DNA of 64,000 nt from Nocardioides sp. CFH 31398 (GCF_022436705.1 NZ_JAKUHT010000013.1:172655-236654), one strand, 5' to 3'; counted from the stretch's first letter, positions 7,307-16,590 are shown. Program-made: numbers and translations. Notes: generated by a model not told the origin, from the sequence alone.

Positions 7307-8008
7307 TCACGTCCGCCAGCGGTACTCCAGCTCCGGGCGGCCGGCGCCGTAGCGCGGCCGGCGCTCGAGGGCGCCCTGCTCGGCGAGGTGCTCGAGGTAG
7401 CGGCGGGCCGTCACGCGGGAGGTGCCGGTCGCGGCGGCGACCTCGCTGGCCGACGCGCCGCCGGCCTCGGTGCCGGTGGTGTCGCGGACGGCGGCCGTGA
7501 CCCGGGACAGCGTCTCCGGGCTCATGCCCTTCGGCAGGGCGTCGGAGACCGGTGAGCGCAGGGTGCCGAAGGCACGGTCGATCTCGTCCTGGACGACCTC
7601 GCTGCCGTCGGACACGAGGCTGCCGCGGTACTCGGCGTACCGCTGCAGCTTCGCGCGGAACGTGGCGAACGTGAAGGGCTTGAGCAGGTAGAGCGCGACC
7701 CCCTGGGCCACCGCCCGGCGGACGACGTCCGCGTCGCGCGCCGAGGTGACGGCGACGACGTCGCACCAGTGCCCGGTGGCCCGCAGGCGGGTGAGCAGGG
7801 CGAGGCCGTGGCCGTCCGGGAGGTGCAGGTCGAGGAGCAGGAGGTCGACCGGGGTCCCGGCGTCCCGCTCGGTCTCGAGGACCCGGACCGCCTCCGCGAG
7901 CGAGGACGCCGACCCGACGGCGGCGAAACCGGGCACCCGGCCGACGTACGCGACGTGGGTCTCGGCGGCGATCGGCTCGTCCTCGACGACGAGCACCCGG
8001 ACGGTCAC
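7307..8008 (-). CDS. Response regulator of a C4-dicarboxylate/citrate two-component system
   Basis: 233 aa, starting at the GTG 8006-8008 that overlaps the kinase stop (GTGA). The receiver domain (residues 1-120) shows VLVVEDEP acidic residues, the phosphoacceptor aspartate in LLLLDLHLPDGHG and the lysine in YLLKPF. The C-terminal half has a winged-helix region (SASEVAAATGTSRVTARRYL) as in DcuR/CitB-type regulators. Together with the upstream kinase it probably senses an external carboxylate and activates dctA, the divergently transcribed transporter. The ligand is inferred from the neighbour, not from the sequence. A longer N-terminal reading is only the kinase C-terminus in another frame. 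Confidence 0.88.
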   Translation of the reverse strand: MTVRVLVVEDEPIAAETHVAYVGRVPGFAAVGSASSLAEAVRVLETERDAGTPVDLLLLDLHLPDGHGLALLTRLRATGHWCDVVAVTSARDADVVRRAVAQGVALYLLKPFTFATFRAKLQRYAEYRGSLVSDGSEVVQDEIDRAFGTLRSPVSDALPKGMSPETLSRVTAAVRDTTGTEAGGASASEVAAATGTSRVTARRYLEHLAEQGALERRPRYGAGRPELEYRWRT

Positions 8009-9621
8009 GGTCGCGCCCCGGCGGTCGTGGGACGAGCGGTCCGCGCGTCCATCTCGACCTCGATGCGGGCCCCGCCGAGCTCCGAGCGGCCGAGGGTGAC
8101 CTCGCCGTCGTGGCGACGGGCCGCCGCGGACACCAGGGCCAGACCGAGACCACGACCGGCGGCGTCCCCGCCCGACTTGGTGCTCCACCCCCGTTCCAGG
8201 GCGTGGGTGACGGCGTCGGAGTCGAACCCGGGGCCGCTGTCGCCGACCACCACCCGCAGGCGCTCGCCGCCCCCGAGCTCCACCCGCACCCGGCGCTCCG
8301 ACTGGCCGCTGACGGCGTCGAAGGCGTTGTCGACCAGGTTGCCGACCACGGTCACCAGGTCGCGGGAGACCTCCCGCGGGACCTCGCCGTCGGCACCGAG
8401 GTCGCCGACGACCTCCAGCACGGCGCCGCGCTCGGTCGCCTGGGCGAGCTTGCCGAGCAGCAGCGCGGCCACCACCGGGTCACCGACGGAGTCGATGACC
8501 CGGTCGGTGAGCAGCTGGGCGAGCTGGAGCTCCTCGGTGACCAGGTCGACCGCCTCCTCGACCCGGCCGGTCTCCAGCAGGGACACCACCGTGTGGAGGA
8601 GGTTCGCCGACTCGTGGCTCTGCGCGCGCAGCGACTCGGTGAGCCCGCGGACGGCGTCCAGCTCGCCCGTGACGGCCCGCAGCTCGGTGTGGTCGCGCAA
8701 CGTGACCACCGACCCGACCTCGCTGCCCTCCCAGGTGGCCGGCGAGGTGCTGACCAGCAGGACCCGGTCGCCCACGAGGTACAGGTCGTCGGGGGAGCGC
8801 TCGCCGCCGGTCGCGGCGTCGACGAGGACGGCGGGCAGCCCCAGGTCGGCCAGCGACCGCCCGGCGGCGTCCTCCCCCAGCGCGAGCAGCCGGCGGGCCT
8901 CGGCGTTGACCTGCTGCACCCGGCCGTCACGGTCGAGGAGGAGCAGACCCTCGCGGACGGCGCCCAGGACGGCCGAGTAGTACTCGTACATCCGGGTGAT
9001 CTCCTGCTCGCCCAGGCCGTGCGTCTGGCGGCGGACCCGCCGGTGGACGAGGGCGGCGCCGCCCAGGCCGAGCACCAGCAGCACGAGCGCCGCGATCCCC
9101 ACCAGCGCGAGGTCGTCGGTCAGGCTGCGGCGGATCGAGTCGACGGTGATGCCCACCGAGACGAGGGCGACGGGCCCGGCGTCCCCGCGCACCGGGACGA
9201 CGGAACGCACCGACGGTCCGAGCGTGCCCTCGAACTCCTGGGTGAGGACGCCGCCGTCCGGCGCGCTGCCGAGGTCGCCGACGAACGGCTCGCCGATCAG
9301 CGCCGGGTTCGGGTGGGTCCAGCGGATGCCCTGCGTCGTCATGATGACGACGAAGTCGACGCCGGTGTCCGCCCGGACCTCCTCCGCGAAGGGCTGCAGG
9401 GTCGCCGACGGGTCGTCGCGCCGCAGCGCCTGCACGACGGCGGGGGAGTCGGCCACCGCCCGCGCCACCGCGACCGCCCGCTCGGTCGCCGCCGCGCGGG
9501 CGTCGCGCTGGGCGTCGTACGACGCGAGGCCCGCGGTGACCAGGACCGTCACCACGACCAGGACGACCTGGAGGAGCAGCACCTGGCGTGCGACCGACCA
9601 GCCCCGCCCACGCATGCGCAC
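8005..9621 (-). CDS. Sensor histidine kinase, CitA/DcuS type
   Basis: 538 aa. An N-terminal membrane helix (about residues 10-32), an extracytoplasmic sensor (about 35-175, PASC/CitA-like), and a second helix (about 180-200) precede a cytoplasmic PAS region and the kinase core. The H-box is SHESANLLHTVVSLL with the histidine near residue 336. The ATP lid shows NLVDNAFDAV, GDSGPGF and GRGLGLAL. This architecture is that of citrate/C4-dicarboxylate sensors. The gene is immediately upstream of its response regulator with a 4-nt overlap and divergent from dctA, with 110 bp between the starts. The start at 9621 could be the second Met two codons later. Confidence 0.9.
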   Translation of the reverse strand: MRMRGRGWSVARQVLLLQVVLVVVTVLVTAGLASYDAQRDARAAATERAVAVARAVADSPAVVQALRRDDPSATLQPFAEEVRADTGVDFVVIMTTQGIRWTHPNPALIGEPFVGDLGSAPDGGVLTQEFEGTLGPSVRSVVPVRGDAGPVALVSVGITVDSIRRSLTDDLALVGIAALVLLVLGLGGAALVHRRVRRQTHGLGEQEITRMYEYYSAVLGAVREGLLLLDRDGRVQQVNAEARRLLALGEDAAGRSLADLGLPAVLVDAATGGERSPDDLYLVGDRVLLVSTSPATWEGSEVGSVVTLRDHTELRAVTGELDAVRGLTESLRAQSHESANLLHTVVSLLETGRVEEAVDLVTEELQLAQLLTDRVIDSVGDPVVAALLLGKLAQATERGAVLEVVGDLGADGEVPREVSRDLVTVVGNLVDNAFDAVSGQSERRVRVELGGGERLRVVVGDSGPGFDSDAVTHALERGWSTKSGGDAAGRGLGLALVSAAARRHDGEVTLGRSELGGARIEVEMDARTARPTTAGARP

Positions 9622-9731
9622 ATCATGCCGCCCGTGAACTCAACGACCACAAGGGTGACCGGCCTCACAGCGCCGACCAGAGTGCGTGACGGCCGCCACG
9701 TCCGCGGCGGCCGGCAACGAAGGGACACCCC

Positions 9732-11132
9732 ATGGCCACCACCTCACCGGCACCCAAGGCGCCGCAGCCGACGGAGCAGAAGCGCTCCTCGGCGCGCGCC
9801 ACGCACGCCCTGTACCTCGCCGTCATCGCCGCGGTGGCGCTGGGCATCCTCGTCGGGCTCGTCGCCCCCGGCTTCGCCGTCCAGCTCGAGCCCATCGGCG
9901 ACGGCTTCATCAACCTGATCAAGATGATGATCCAGCCGGTCATCTTCTGCACGATCGTCCTGGGCGTCGGCTCGGTCGCCAGCGCCACGAAGGTCGGCAA
10001 GGTCGGCGGGATGGCGCTCGTCTACTTCCTCGTGATGTCGACGGTCGCCCTGGCCATCGGCCTCGTCGTCGGGAACCTGCTCGACCCGGGCCAGGGCCTG
10101 AACCTCACCTCCGAGCTCGCCGCCGAGGGCCAGTCGAAGGCCGCGGACGGCCACGGCAGCACCACCGAGTTCCTGCTCGGGATCATCCCGACCTCGCTGT
10201 TCTCCGCGCTCACCTCGGGCTCGGTGCTGCAGACCCTCTTCGTCGCCCTGCTCGTCGGCTTCGCCCTGCAGCGCATGGGCGCCGCCGGCCAGCCCGTCCT
10301 CACCGTCATCGGCCACCTGCAGAAGGTCGTCTTCCGGGTCCTCGCCATGATCATGTGGGCCGCCCCGATCGGCGCGTTCGGCGCCATCGCCGCCGTCACC
10401 GGCCAGGGCGGCGTGAGCGCCCTCGCCAGCCTCGGCGTGCTGATGATCGGCTTCTACATCACCTGCCTGCTGTTCGTCTTCGTCGTCCTCGGCGCGCTGC
10501 TCAAGGCCGCCACCGGCGTCGGCATCTTCGGCCTGCTGAAGTACCTGGGCCGCGAGTTCCTGCTCATCCTCGCGACGTCGTCCTCCGAGTCGGCCCTGCC
10601 GCGCGTCATCGCCAAGCTCGAGCACGCCGGCGTCGACCGGACCACCGTGGGCGTCGTCATCCCCACCGGCTACTCGTTCAACCTCGACGGCACCGCGATC
10701 TACCTGACCATGGCCTCGCTCTTCATCGCCGACGCCCTCGGCGACCCGCTGAGCATCGGTGAGCAGATCGGCCTGCTGCTGTTCATGATGATCGCGGCCA
10801 AGGGCGCCGCGGGCGTCACCGGCTCCGGCATGGCCGTCCTCGCCGGTGGCCTGCAGTCGCACCGCCCCGACCTGGTGGACGGCGTCGGCTTCATCGTCGG
10901 CATCGACCGGTTCATGTCCGAGGCCCGCGCCCTGACGAACTTCGCCGGCAACGCCGTCGCGACGGTCCTCATCGGCCACTGGACCGGCGGCATCGACCGC
11001 CAGCGCTTCGACAGCGTGCTGAAGGGCGACCTGCCCTTCGACGAGTCGACGATGGTCGACGACCACGGCGCCGACGCCCCGATGACCGACGCCGTCGCGG
11101 AGAAGGGTGCGCCGCAGCTCGCGAAGGGCTGA
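9732..11132 (+). CDS. dctA: C4-dicarboxylate/cation symporter
   Basis: 466 aa inner-membrane transporter of the dicarboxylate/amino acid:cation symporter family. It shows the serine-rich loop SSSESALPR, the NLDGTAIYLTMA motif and the AAKGAAGVTGSG motif that build the substrate and sodium/proton sites. About eight membrane helices and two re-entrant loops are expected. A GAAGGGA ribosome binding site lies 8 nt before the ATG. The divergent CitA/DcuS-like two-component system strongly suggests induction by external dicarboxylates such as succinate, fumarate or malate. Glutamate/aspartate transport is the main alternative in this superfamily. Confidence 0.9.
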   Translation: MATTSPAPKAPQPTEQKRSSARATHALYLAVIAAVALGILVGLVAPGFAVQLEPIGDGFINLIKMMIQPVIFCTIVLGVGSVASATKVGKVGGMALVYFLVMSTVALAIGLVVGNLLDPGQGLNLTSELAAEGQSKAADGHGSTTEFLLGIIPTSLFSALTSGSVLQTLFVALLVGFALQRMGAAGQPVLTVIGHLQKVVFRVLAMIMWAAPIGAFGAIAAVTGQGGVSALASLGVLMIGFYITCLLFVFVVLGALLKAATGVGIFGLLKYLGREFLLILATSSSESALPRVIAKLEHAGVDRTTVGVVIPTGYSFNLDGTAIYLTMASLFIADALGDPLSIGEQIGLLLFMMIAAKGAAGVTGSGMAVLAGGLQSHRPDLVDGVGFIVGIDRFMSEARALTNFAGNAVATVLIGHWTGGIDRQRFDSVLKGDLPFDESTMVDDHGADAPMTDAVAEKGAPQLAKG

Positions 11133-11149
11133 GGAGCGACACGCACGAC

Positions 11150-11188
11150 GCCCCGGATCCGGTCCACCTGGTGGACCAGGTCCGGGGC
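11150..11188 (+). terminator. Intrinsic terminator-like hairpin after dctA
   Basis: A 19-bp stem (arms 11150-11168 and 11170-11188, two mismatches) closes on a 1-nt centre, so the real loop will be about 4 nt. The stem begins GCCCCGGA. It lies 18 nt after the dctA stop. No T-run follows, as is usual in this GC range. Confidence 0.75.
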
Positions 11189-11216
11189 GCTGTCGTCCGC
11201 GGGTGCGGGAGGCAGG

Positions 11217-11270
11217 GGTCTCGACAGGCTCGACCTCCGGGGGCGGCGGAGGCCCCGGTGGTCGAGGAGC
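11217..11270. repeat. Short dispersed-type inverted element
   Basis: GGTCTCGACAGGCTCGACC (11217-11235) is followed after a GC-rich centre by GGTGGTCGAGGAGC (11257-11270). The two halves are partial reverse complements around GGTCGAG. It resembles the REP-like elements common between genes in Nocardioides-type genomes. No function can be assigned. Confidence 0.4.
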
Positions 11271-11293
11271 CACCTGGCCCCGTGAGGGCCCGG

Positions 11294-12313
11294 TCAGTCC
11301 GTGGGGCGGACGGCGACGAGCAGGTCGCGCTGGATGGAGGAGTCGACGCGGTGGGAGAGGTCGCGCCAGGGGCCGTCGTCCAGCGGCTCGAGCCCGGCGT
11401 CCCGCACGGTCGCGAGCAGCTCGTCCCGGGACAGCGTGCGGGTGTTCCAGGCGATCGCCAGGGTGCCGCCGCGGTGCAGCTGGCCGGCCCACACCGGCAC
11501 CCCCTCGGCGAGCAGGGACCCGGGGGAGCGCTCACGCACGCCGGCGTCCTGGGCGCCCGGCCGACCGCGGTGGGCACCGTGGACCACGCCGTACGGCGCG
11601 TCGAGGACGACGGCGTCGAAGCCGCGGCGCCCGCACAGCTCGGCCGAGCGCCGTCCGTCGCCCTCCAGCTGGGCGAGGGCCAGGGGCTCGCCGCCGGCCG
11701 GCGGGGTCAGGGTGACGTCGAGCCGGCGCCCGATCCGCCTGCCCTCGCGCCGGACGGGGGTCACGTCGGCGGAGTGCTTGAGGCGGCCGCGGCGCAGCCA
11801 GGTCTTCAGGAACGCGGCCGTGGCGTCGAGGACCTTCGGGTCGCGGTCGACCCCGACGGCGTCGTGGCCGAGGCGCAGGGCGGTGGTGAGGGTGGTCCCG
11901 CGCCCGCACATCGGGTCGAGCACGCGTCGACGACCGGCGGGACGGCGGACGGCCGCCAGCGCGAGGTTCACCATCAGCCGGGTGAACTGCTCGTTCGTCT
12001 TGCCGGGGTACTTCGGGATCGTCACGAGGTCCTCGGGGAGCACCTCGGGCCGCTCCACGCCCACCGGCCGCAGCAGCGGCTCGCCGGGCGAGCCGGCGTC
12101 CTCGAACAGCGCCAGCAGCGCCGAGTGGTGGCCGAGCAGGGGCGGGACGCCGTCCGCGTCGAGGGCCACGTACGACACGCCGGCGAGGTCGACCTCGGCG
12201 ACGTCGGCGGCCTCCGGGCACAGCAGGGCGAGCTCGGCCAGCGCGAGCGGGCCCGCCGCCTGCGTGTAGACGTGGTTCGCCGACGGCTCGCGCAGCGCGA
12301 GGTAGCGGGTCAC
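11294..12313 (-). CDS. TRM11-like SAM-dependent RNA methyltransferase
   Basis: 339 aa, GTG start at 12311-12313 overlapping the upstream stop. The SAM-binding motif I is VLDPMCGRGTTL near residue 145, preceded by the IPKYPGKTNEQFTRLM block. Both features are typical of the TRM11/THUMP-associated methyltransferase clan that modifies guanosines in tRNA. The expected catalytic (D/N)PPY is here VLDAPYGVVHG, an A replacing the first P. There is no recognisable THUMP domain in the N-terminal 130 residues, which instead form a short unidentified domain. The substrate is therefore open. It lies downstream of the acyl-CoA dehydrogenase with a 4-nt overlap. Confidence 0.75.
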   Translation of the reverse strand: MTRYLALREPSANHVYTQAAGPLALAELALLCPEAADVAEVDLAGVSYVALDADGVPPLLGHHSALLALFEDAGSPGEPLLRPVGVERPEVLPEDLVTIPKYPGKTNEQFTRLMVNLALAAVRRPAGRRRVLDPMCGRGTTLTTALRLGHDAVGVDRDPKVLDATAAFLKTWLRRGRLKHSADVTPVRREGRRIGRRLDVTLTPPAGGEPLALAQLEGDGRRSAELCGRRGFDAVVLDAPYGVVHGAHRGRPGAQDAGVRERSPGSLLAEGVPVWAGQLHRGGTLAIAWNTRTLSRDELLATVRDAGLEPLDDGPWRDLSHRVDSSIQRDLLVAVRPTD

Positions 12314-14019
12314 GGCACCGCCGGCGTGACGCGCTCGACGATCGCCGCGTGGTCACCGGAGGCCAGCGCGCCGAAGGTGCCGTCGGCGGTCGGGGCGAGG
12401 CGGGAGGCGCAGAAGACGTCGGCGACCTGCGCGGGCCCGCCGGTCACGAGCAGCGCCCCCTGCAGGCAGGCCGCCATCCGGCCGGCGAGACGGCGGGCGA
12501 GGCCCTCGGCGCCCACCGGGTCCGCGAGCAGCTCGCCGAGCATGCCGAGCACCTCGTCGACCGCGCGGTCGAGCCGGGCGTCGGCACCGCGGGCGCGGCC
12601 GACCTCGTCGACCCACGCGTCGAGGGCGGCCGGCTCACGACCCAGCGCCCGCAGGACGTCGAGGGCGTTGACGTTGCCCGAGCCCTCCCACACCGAGTTC
12701 AGCGGCGACTCCCGGAAGAGCAGCGGCATCCCGGACTCCTCGACGTAGCCGTTGCCGCCCAGGCACTCCAACGCCTCGGCCGCGACGGCCGGCGTCCGCT
12801 TGCAGACCCAGAACTTCGCCAGCGGCAGCCCGATGCGCAGCAGCGGGTCGTCACGGTCGACGGCGGTGGCCAGGCGCAGCGCGAGCGCGGTCGCGGCCTC
12901 CGACTCGACGGCGAGGTCGGCGACCACGTTGCGCATCAGCGGCGCGTCGGCGAGGCGGCGTCCGAAGGCGGAGCGGTGCGCGACGTGCCAGGACGCCTCG
13001 GCGACCGCACGGCGCATCAGCGCGGCCGACCCCAGCACGCAGTCGAGCCGCGTCGCGGACACCATCGCGATGATCGTCCGGACGCCGCGGCCCTCCTCGC
13101 CGAGCAGCCACCCGTGCGTGCCGGCCAGCTCCAGCTCGGCCGAGGCGTTCGACCGGTTGCCCAGCTTGTCCTTCAGCCGCACGACCTCGAGGGCGTTGCG
13201 GGTGCCGTCGGGCATCACCCGGGGGACGACGAAGCACGACAGCCCGCCCGGCGCCTGGGCGAGCACGAGGAACACGTCGTTCATCGGCGCCGACGTGAAC
13301 CACTTGTGGCCCTCCAGCACGTACGGGTCGTCGGCCGCGGGTCCGGTCGGGGTCGCCGTGGTCGTCGTCGCGCGGACGTCGGAGCCGCCCTGCTTCTCCG
13401 TCATCCCCATCCCGGCGAGCGCGCCCAGCTTCGTGGCGACCGGCCGCAGGCCCGGGTCGTACGACGTCGAGGTGAGCGCGGGCTCCCAGGTCGCGGCCAG
13501 CGCGGGGCTCGCGCGGAGGGCGGGGACGGCGGCGTACGTCATGGAGAGCGGGCACGCGTGGCCCGGCTCGACCTGGCTCCAGGCCAGGAACCCCGCGGCA
13601 CGGCGCAGGTGCGCGTCGAGCCCGCCGGGCTCGTCCGACGAGGTGGCCCACGGCGTCCCGCCCAGCCCGAACCCGACCCCGCGCTCCATCAGCCAGTGCC
13701 ACGAGGGGTGGAACTCGACCTCGTCGACCCGGGTGCCGTACCGGTCGACCGTGCGCAGCCGCGGCGGGTGCTCGTTGGCGAGCCGGCCGTGCTCGCGCGC
13801 CTCGGCGGAGCCGGCGAGACGACCCAGCGGCCCGAGGCCGGCGAGCAGGTCGTCGGCGGTGCCCCGGGCGTGCCGTCGGACGGCGTCGACCAGCGCGGCG
13901 TCCCCGGCCACGACGTCGTGCCCCTCCAGGGGCAACGGCTGGTTGGGGGAGACCCGCGACGCGAGGCGCGGGGACAGGCGCGCGGAGGCGTCGGCGGAGA
14001 CCTCGGAGGCGGCTCTCAT
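12310..14019 (-). CDS. AidB-like acyl-CoA dehydrogenase family protein
   Basis: 569 aa from the ATG at 14017-14019. It has an N-terminal extension, then the acyl-CoA dehydrogenase middle domain with GMGMTEKQGGSDVRATTT and GHKWFTSAPMNDVFLVLAQ, and a C-terminal helical domain with ALECLGGNGYVEESGMP and NSVWEGSGNVNALDVLRAL. These blocks match AidB and isovaleryl-CoA-dehydrogenase-like proteins that bind FAD. AidB of E. coli is linked to the alkylation response; whether this protein dehydrogenates an acyl-CoA or protects DNA is not decidable here. A start 16 codons upstream is possible but would overlap the divergent YihY gene. Confidence 0.88.
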   Translation of the reverse strand: MRAASEVSADASARLSPRLASRVSPNQPLPLEGHDVVAGDAALVDAVRRHARGTADDLLAGLGPLGRLAGSAEAREHGRLANEHPPRLRTVDRYGTRVDEVEFHPSWHWLMERGVGFGLGGTPWATSSDEPGGLDAHLRRAAGFLAWSQVEPGHACPLSMTYAAVPALRASPALAATWEPALTSTSYDPGLRPVATKLGALAGMGMTEKQGGSDVRATTTTATPTGPAADDPYVLEGHKWFTSAPMNDVFLVLAQAPGGLSCFVVPRVMPDGTRNALEVVRLKDKLGNRSNASAELELAGTHGWLLGEEGRGVRTIIAMVSATRLDCVLGSAALMRRAVAEASWHVAHRSAFGRRLADAPLMRNVVADLAVESEAATALALRLATAVDRDDPLLRIGLPLAKFWVCKRTPAVAAEALECLGGNGYVEESGMPLLFRESPLNSVWEGSGNVNALDVLRALGREPAALDAWVDEVGRARGADARLDRAVDEVLGMLGELLADPVGAEGLARRLAGRMAACLQGALLVTGGPAQVADVFCASRLAPTADGTFGALASGDHAAIVERVTPAVP

Positions 14020-14024
14020 GCGGA

Positions 14025-14030
14025 TACCGT
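14025..14030 (+). promoter_or_regulatory. -10 box of the YihY gene; transcript probably leaderless
   Basis: TACCGT (TANNNT) ends 7 nt before the ATG at 14037. Only 17 bp separate the two divergent start codons, so the promoter of one gene must lie within or touch the other. Confidence 0.45.
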
Positions 14031-14036
14031 AGGTCC

Positions 14037-15062
14037 ATGAGCGCAGGGGGTCGGGCTGTGCCCGCACCCGCCGCGGGTCAGGGCTCGAGGGAGGGCGGCC
14101 TGCTGTTCCTCGTCCGCCGACTCGTCACCGTGACCACCGCGTCGTGCCTGCGCCACCGCGTCGCGGGCCTGGCGGGCGAGGCCGCGTTCTTCGCCGTCCT
14201 CTCCCTGCCGCCGCTGATCTTCGCGCTCGCCGGGGCGATCGGCTTCGTGACCGAGCGCTTCCCGCCGACCCAGGTCACCGACGTCCGTCAGGCCATCCTC
14301 GACCTGTCCACCCAGGCGCTGACCGACTCGGCCGTGGACCGCATCATCGCCCCGACCATCGACGAGGTCCTCTCGGGCGGCCGCGCCGACGTCATCTCGA
14401 TCGGGTTCGTGCTCGCGCTCTGGTCGGGCTCGCGGGCGCTGAACGTGTTCGTCGACACCATCACGATCATGCACGGCCTGGGCGGGCAACGGGGGATCGT
14501 CGCGACCCGGATGCTGTCCTTCGGGCTCTACCTGCTCGGCCTGCTCACCGGCATGATCGGCATCCCGCTCGTCGTCGCCGGGCCCCGGCTCGTGGCGAGC
14601 CTGCTGCCCGAGCGGCTCGAGTTCCTCGCGATGTTCTACTGGCCGACCGTCCTGGTCGTGTGCATCTGCTTCCTCGCCACGCTCTACCACGTGTCCGTGC
14701 CCGTGCGGACCCAGTGGAGCTTCAACCTGCCCGGGGCCGTCTTCTCGCTGCTGGTCTGGGTCGCGGGGTCGTCGGTGCTGCGCTGGGTGCTCACCGTCAG
14801 CGCGGAGGAGTCCCGCTCGGTGTACGGGCCGCTCTCGGCGCCCATCGCGATCCTGCTGTGGCTCTACCTCCTCGCCATCGCCGTGCTGATCGGCGCCGCC
14901 CTGAACGCCGCCTTCGACGAGGTCATCGGTCAGCAGGCCACCGCGACCGCCCGGCGCGAGCTCGCCGCGCGGCTGCGTCGTACGGTCAACGGCCGCCCGC
15001 GGCGCCGACGTCCGGCCGACCCCGAGCCGCCGCCGTCCGAGCAGGGGGACGTGGAACACTGA
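14037..15062 (+). CDS. YihY/BrkB family membrane protein
   Basis: 341 aa integral membrane protein with about six hydrophobic segments, including GEAAFFAVLSLPPLIFALAG (about residues 45-65), the long VLVVCICFLATLYHVSVP segment and IAILLWLYLLAIAVLIGAAL near residue 280. The motif GPLSAPIAILLWLYL and the final LNAAFDE are hallmarks of the YihY/virulence factor BrkB family. Members were once mis-annotated as RNase BN. The role is uncertain (transport or envelope homeostasis). The C-terminus is a charged, Pro/Arg-rich cytosolic tail. It heads a run of plus-strand genes that includes the potassium module. Confidence 0.88.
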   Translation: MSAGGRAVPAPAAGQGSREGGLLFLVRRLVTVTTASCLRHRVAGLAGEAAFFAVLSLPPLIFALAGAIGFVTERFPPTQVTDVRQAILDLSTQALTDSAVDRIIAPTIDEVLSGGRADVISIGFVLALWSGSRALNVFVDTITIMHGLGGQRGIVATRMLSFGLYLLGLLTGMIGIPLVVAGPRLVASLLPERLEFLAMFYWPTVLVVCICFLATLYHVSVPVRTQWSFNLPGAVFSLLVWVAGSSVLRWVLTVSAEESRSVYGPLSAPIAILLWLYLLAIAVLIGAALNAAFDEVIGQQATATARRELAARLRRTVNGRPRRRRPADPEPPPSEQGDVEH

Positions 15063-15067
15063 CCGCC

Positions 15068-15463
15068 GTGGGCACCGTGAACATGCCGACCCCGGTCGCC
15101 GTCGCGATCGCCGCCCTGGTCCTCCTCGCGGGATACCTGCTGGGCGTCGTCGCCGGCCCGGACGGCCCCGAGCGGACCACCGGCACCGTCGACTCGTTCG
15201 ACGCGAGCAGCAACCTGCTGTGCCTGTCCGGCGACTCCGTCGCGGCCCTCGAGGAGTCGGACCTCGACGTCGCCGACGAGCAGGGCGACGACGACGTCCT
15301 CTGCGGTCGCTGGGAGCGCAGCGCGGGCAGCGAGCGCCCCGAGACCGGGGACGAGTTCCGCTTCGTCGTCGTCCGGACGACGCAGGCCCCGGAGGACGAG
15401 GCGACCGACGACCCGGAGGAGTCGTCGGGGCGGGTGCTCATCTACGGCGCCGTGGTCGACTAG
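15068..15463 (+). CDS. Small membrane-anchored protein of unknown function
   Basis: 131 aa from the GTG at 15068, with an alternative ATG at 15083. One N-terminal membrane helix (VAVAIAALVLLAGYLLGVVA) is followed by an acidic extracytoplasmic domain that ends SSGRVLIYGAVVD. Two cysteines (LLCLSG and VLCGRW) could form a disulfide outside the cell. No family is recognised. It begins 5 nt after the YihY gene and is followed within 10 nt by the potassium channel, so it is probably cotranscribed with both. Confidence 0.65.
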   Translation: MGTVNMPTPVAVAIAALVLLAGYLLGVVAGPDGPERTTGTVDSFDASSNLLCLSGDSVAALEESDLDVADEQGDDDVLCGRWERSAGSERPETGDEFRFVVVRTTQAPEDEATDDPEESSGRVLIYGAVVD

Positions 15464-15473
15464 GTTCCCGCTC

Positions 15474-16577
15474 GTGGCCGGTGAACCCGCGGAGGTGACC
15501 GCCCCGGGTGACCGGGGACGCGTCGACCTCCCCGAGCAGGAGAGCTCGCCGGTCTGGCAGCTCGCGAAGCGGCTGCTGCTGGCGCTGGGGATCCTGGTGC
15601 TGACGGTGGCCCTCGTCTACCTCGACCGCGAGGGCTACAACGACAACGGCGACCCCGCGAACGAGATCAGCCTCGTCGACGCGATCTACTACACGACGGT
15701 CACGCTCTCGACGACCGGGTACGGCGACATCGCGCCCGCCAGCGAGCAGGCCCGGCTGGTGAACGCGTTCATCATCACGCCGCTGCGCATCGCCTTCCTG
15801 GTGCTGCTGATCGGTACGACGCTCGAGGTGCTGGCCTCGCAGGGCCGCGAGGCGCTGCGGGTGCTGCGATGGAGGAGACGGATGGGACAGCACGTGGTGG
15901 TGGTCGGCTACGGGACCAAGGGCCGCAGCGCGGTCGACGTCCTGCTCGGCAACGGGCTGTCGCGCGACGACGTCGTCGTCGTCGACTCCGACCCCCACGC
16001 CCGGGAGGACGCCCACGAGGACGGCTTCGCCGTCGTGGTGGGCGACGCGACCCGGCGCGAGGTGCTCCGCCGCGCCCGTGTCGCCGACGCCGCGCAGGTC
16101 ATCATCACCACCGACCGCGACGACTCCAACGTGCTCGCCACCCTCACGGTGCGCCAGCTCAACCCGGAGGCGAAGATCGTCGTGGCGGTCCGCGAGCACG
16201 AGAACGTGCCCCTGGTGCGCCAGAGCGGCGCGGACTCCGTCATCACCTCCTCGGACGCCGTCGGGCGGCTGCTCGGCCTGTCGACGCTGTCCCCGACCCT
16301 GGGCACGGTCATGGAGGACCTCCTCTCGCGCGGCGAGGGCCTCGAGGTGGCCGAGCGCGACCTGCTCGTGGCCGAGGTGGGTGCGCCGCCGCAGTCGGTG
16401 CCCGACCAGGTGATCGCCGTCGTGCGCGACGAGAAGGTGTACCGCTACTTCGACCCCGTGGTGACCCGGCTGGCCCGCGGCGACCGGCTCATCGTCGTCC
16501 GTCCCGCGCAGGAGCGCCCCTGGGCGCCGCGTCCGGGCACGCACGGGGAGACCGTCTCCACCGAGTCCGACGACTGA
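15474..16577 (+). CDS. Two-helix potassium channel with RCK (TrkA-N) domain
   Basis: 367 aa, start GTG at 15474. The N-terminal third has two membrane helices around a pore loop with the selectivity filter TTGYGD near residues 80-85. The cytosolic part starts with the Rossmann motif VVVVGYGTKGRSAVDVL near residue 142 and contains DSDPHAREDA and GDATRREVLRRA, typical of the RCK/TrkA-N ligand-binding domain. The architecture is that of MthK-like or Kch-like gated channels. The following TrkH and TrkA genes suggest that efflux through this channel and uptake through TrkH/A are expressed together for potassium or osmotic balance. Confidence 0.9.
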   Translation: MAGEPAEVTAPGDRGRVDLPEQESSPVWQLAKRLLLALGILVLTVALVYLDREGYNDNGDPANEISLVDAIYYTTVTLSTTGYGDIAPASEQARLVNAFIITPLRIAFLVLLIGTTLEVLASQGREALRVLRWRRRMGQHVVVVGYGTKGRSAVDVLLGNGLSRDDVVVVDSDPHAREDAHEDGFAVVVGDATRREVLRRARVADAAQVIITTDRDDSNVLATLTVRQLNPEAKIVVAVREHENVPLVRQSGADSVITSSDAVGRLLGLSTLSPTLGTVMEDLLSRGEGLEVAERDLLVAEVGAPPQSVPDQVIAVVRDEKVYRYFDPVVTRLARGDRLIVVRPAQERPWAPRPGTHGETVSTESDD

Positions 16578-16590
16578 GCCGGGGCGCCCG

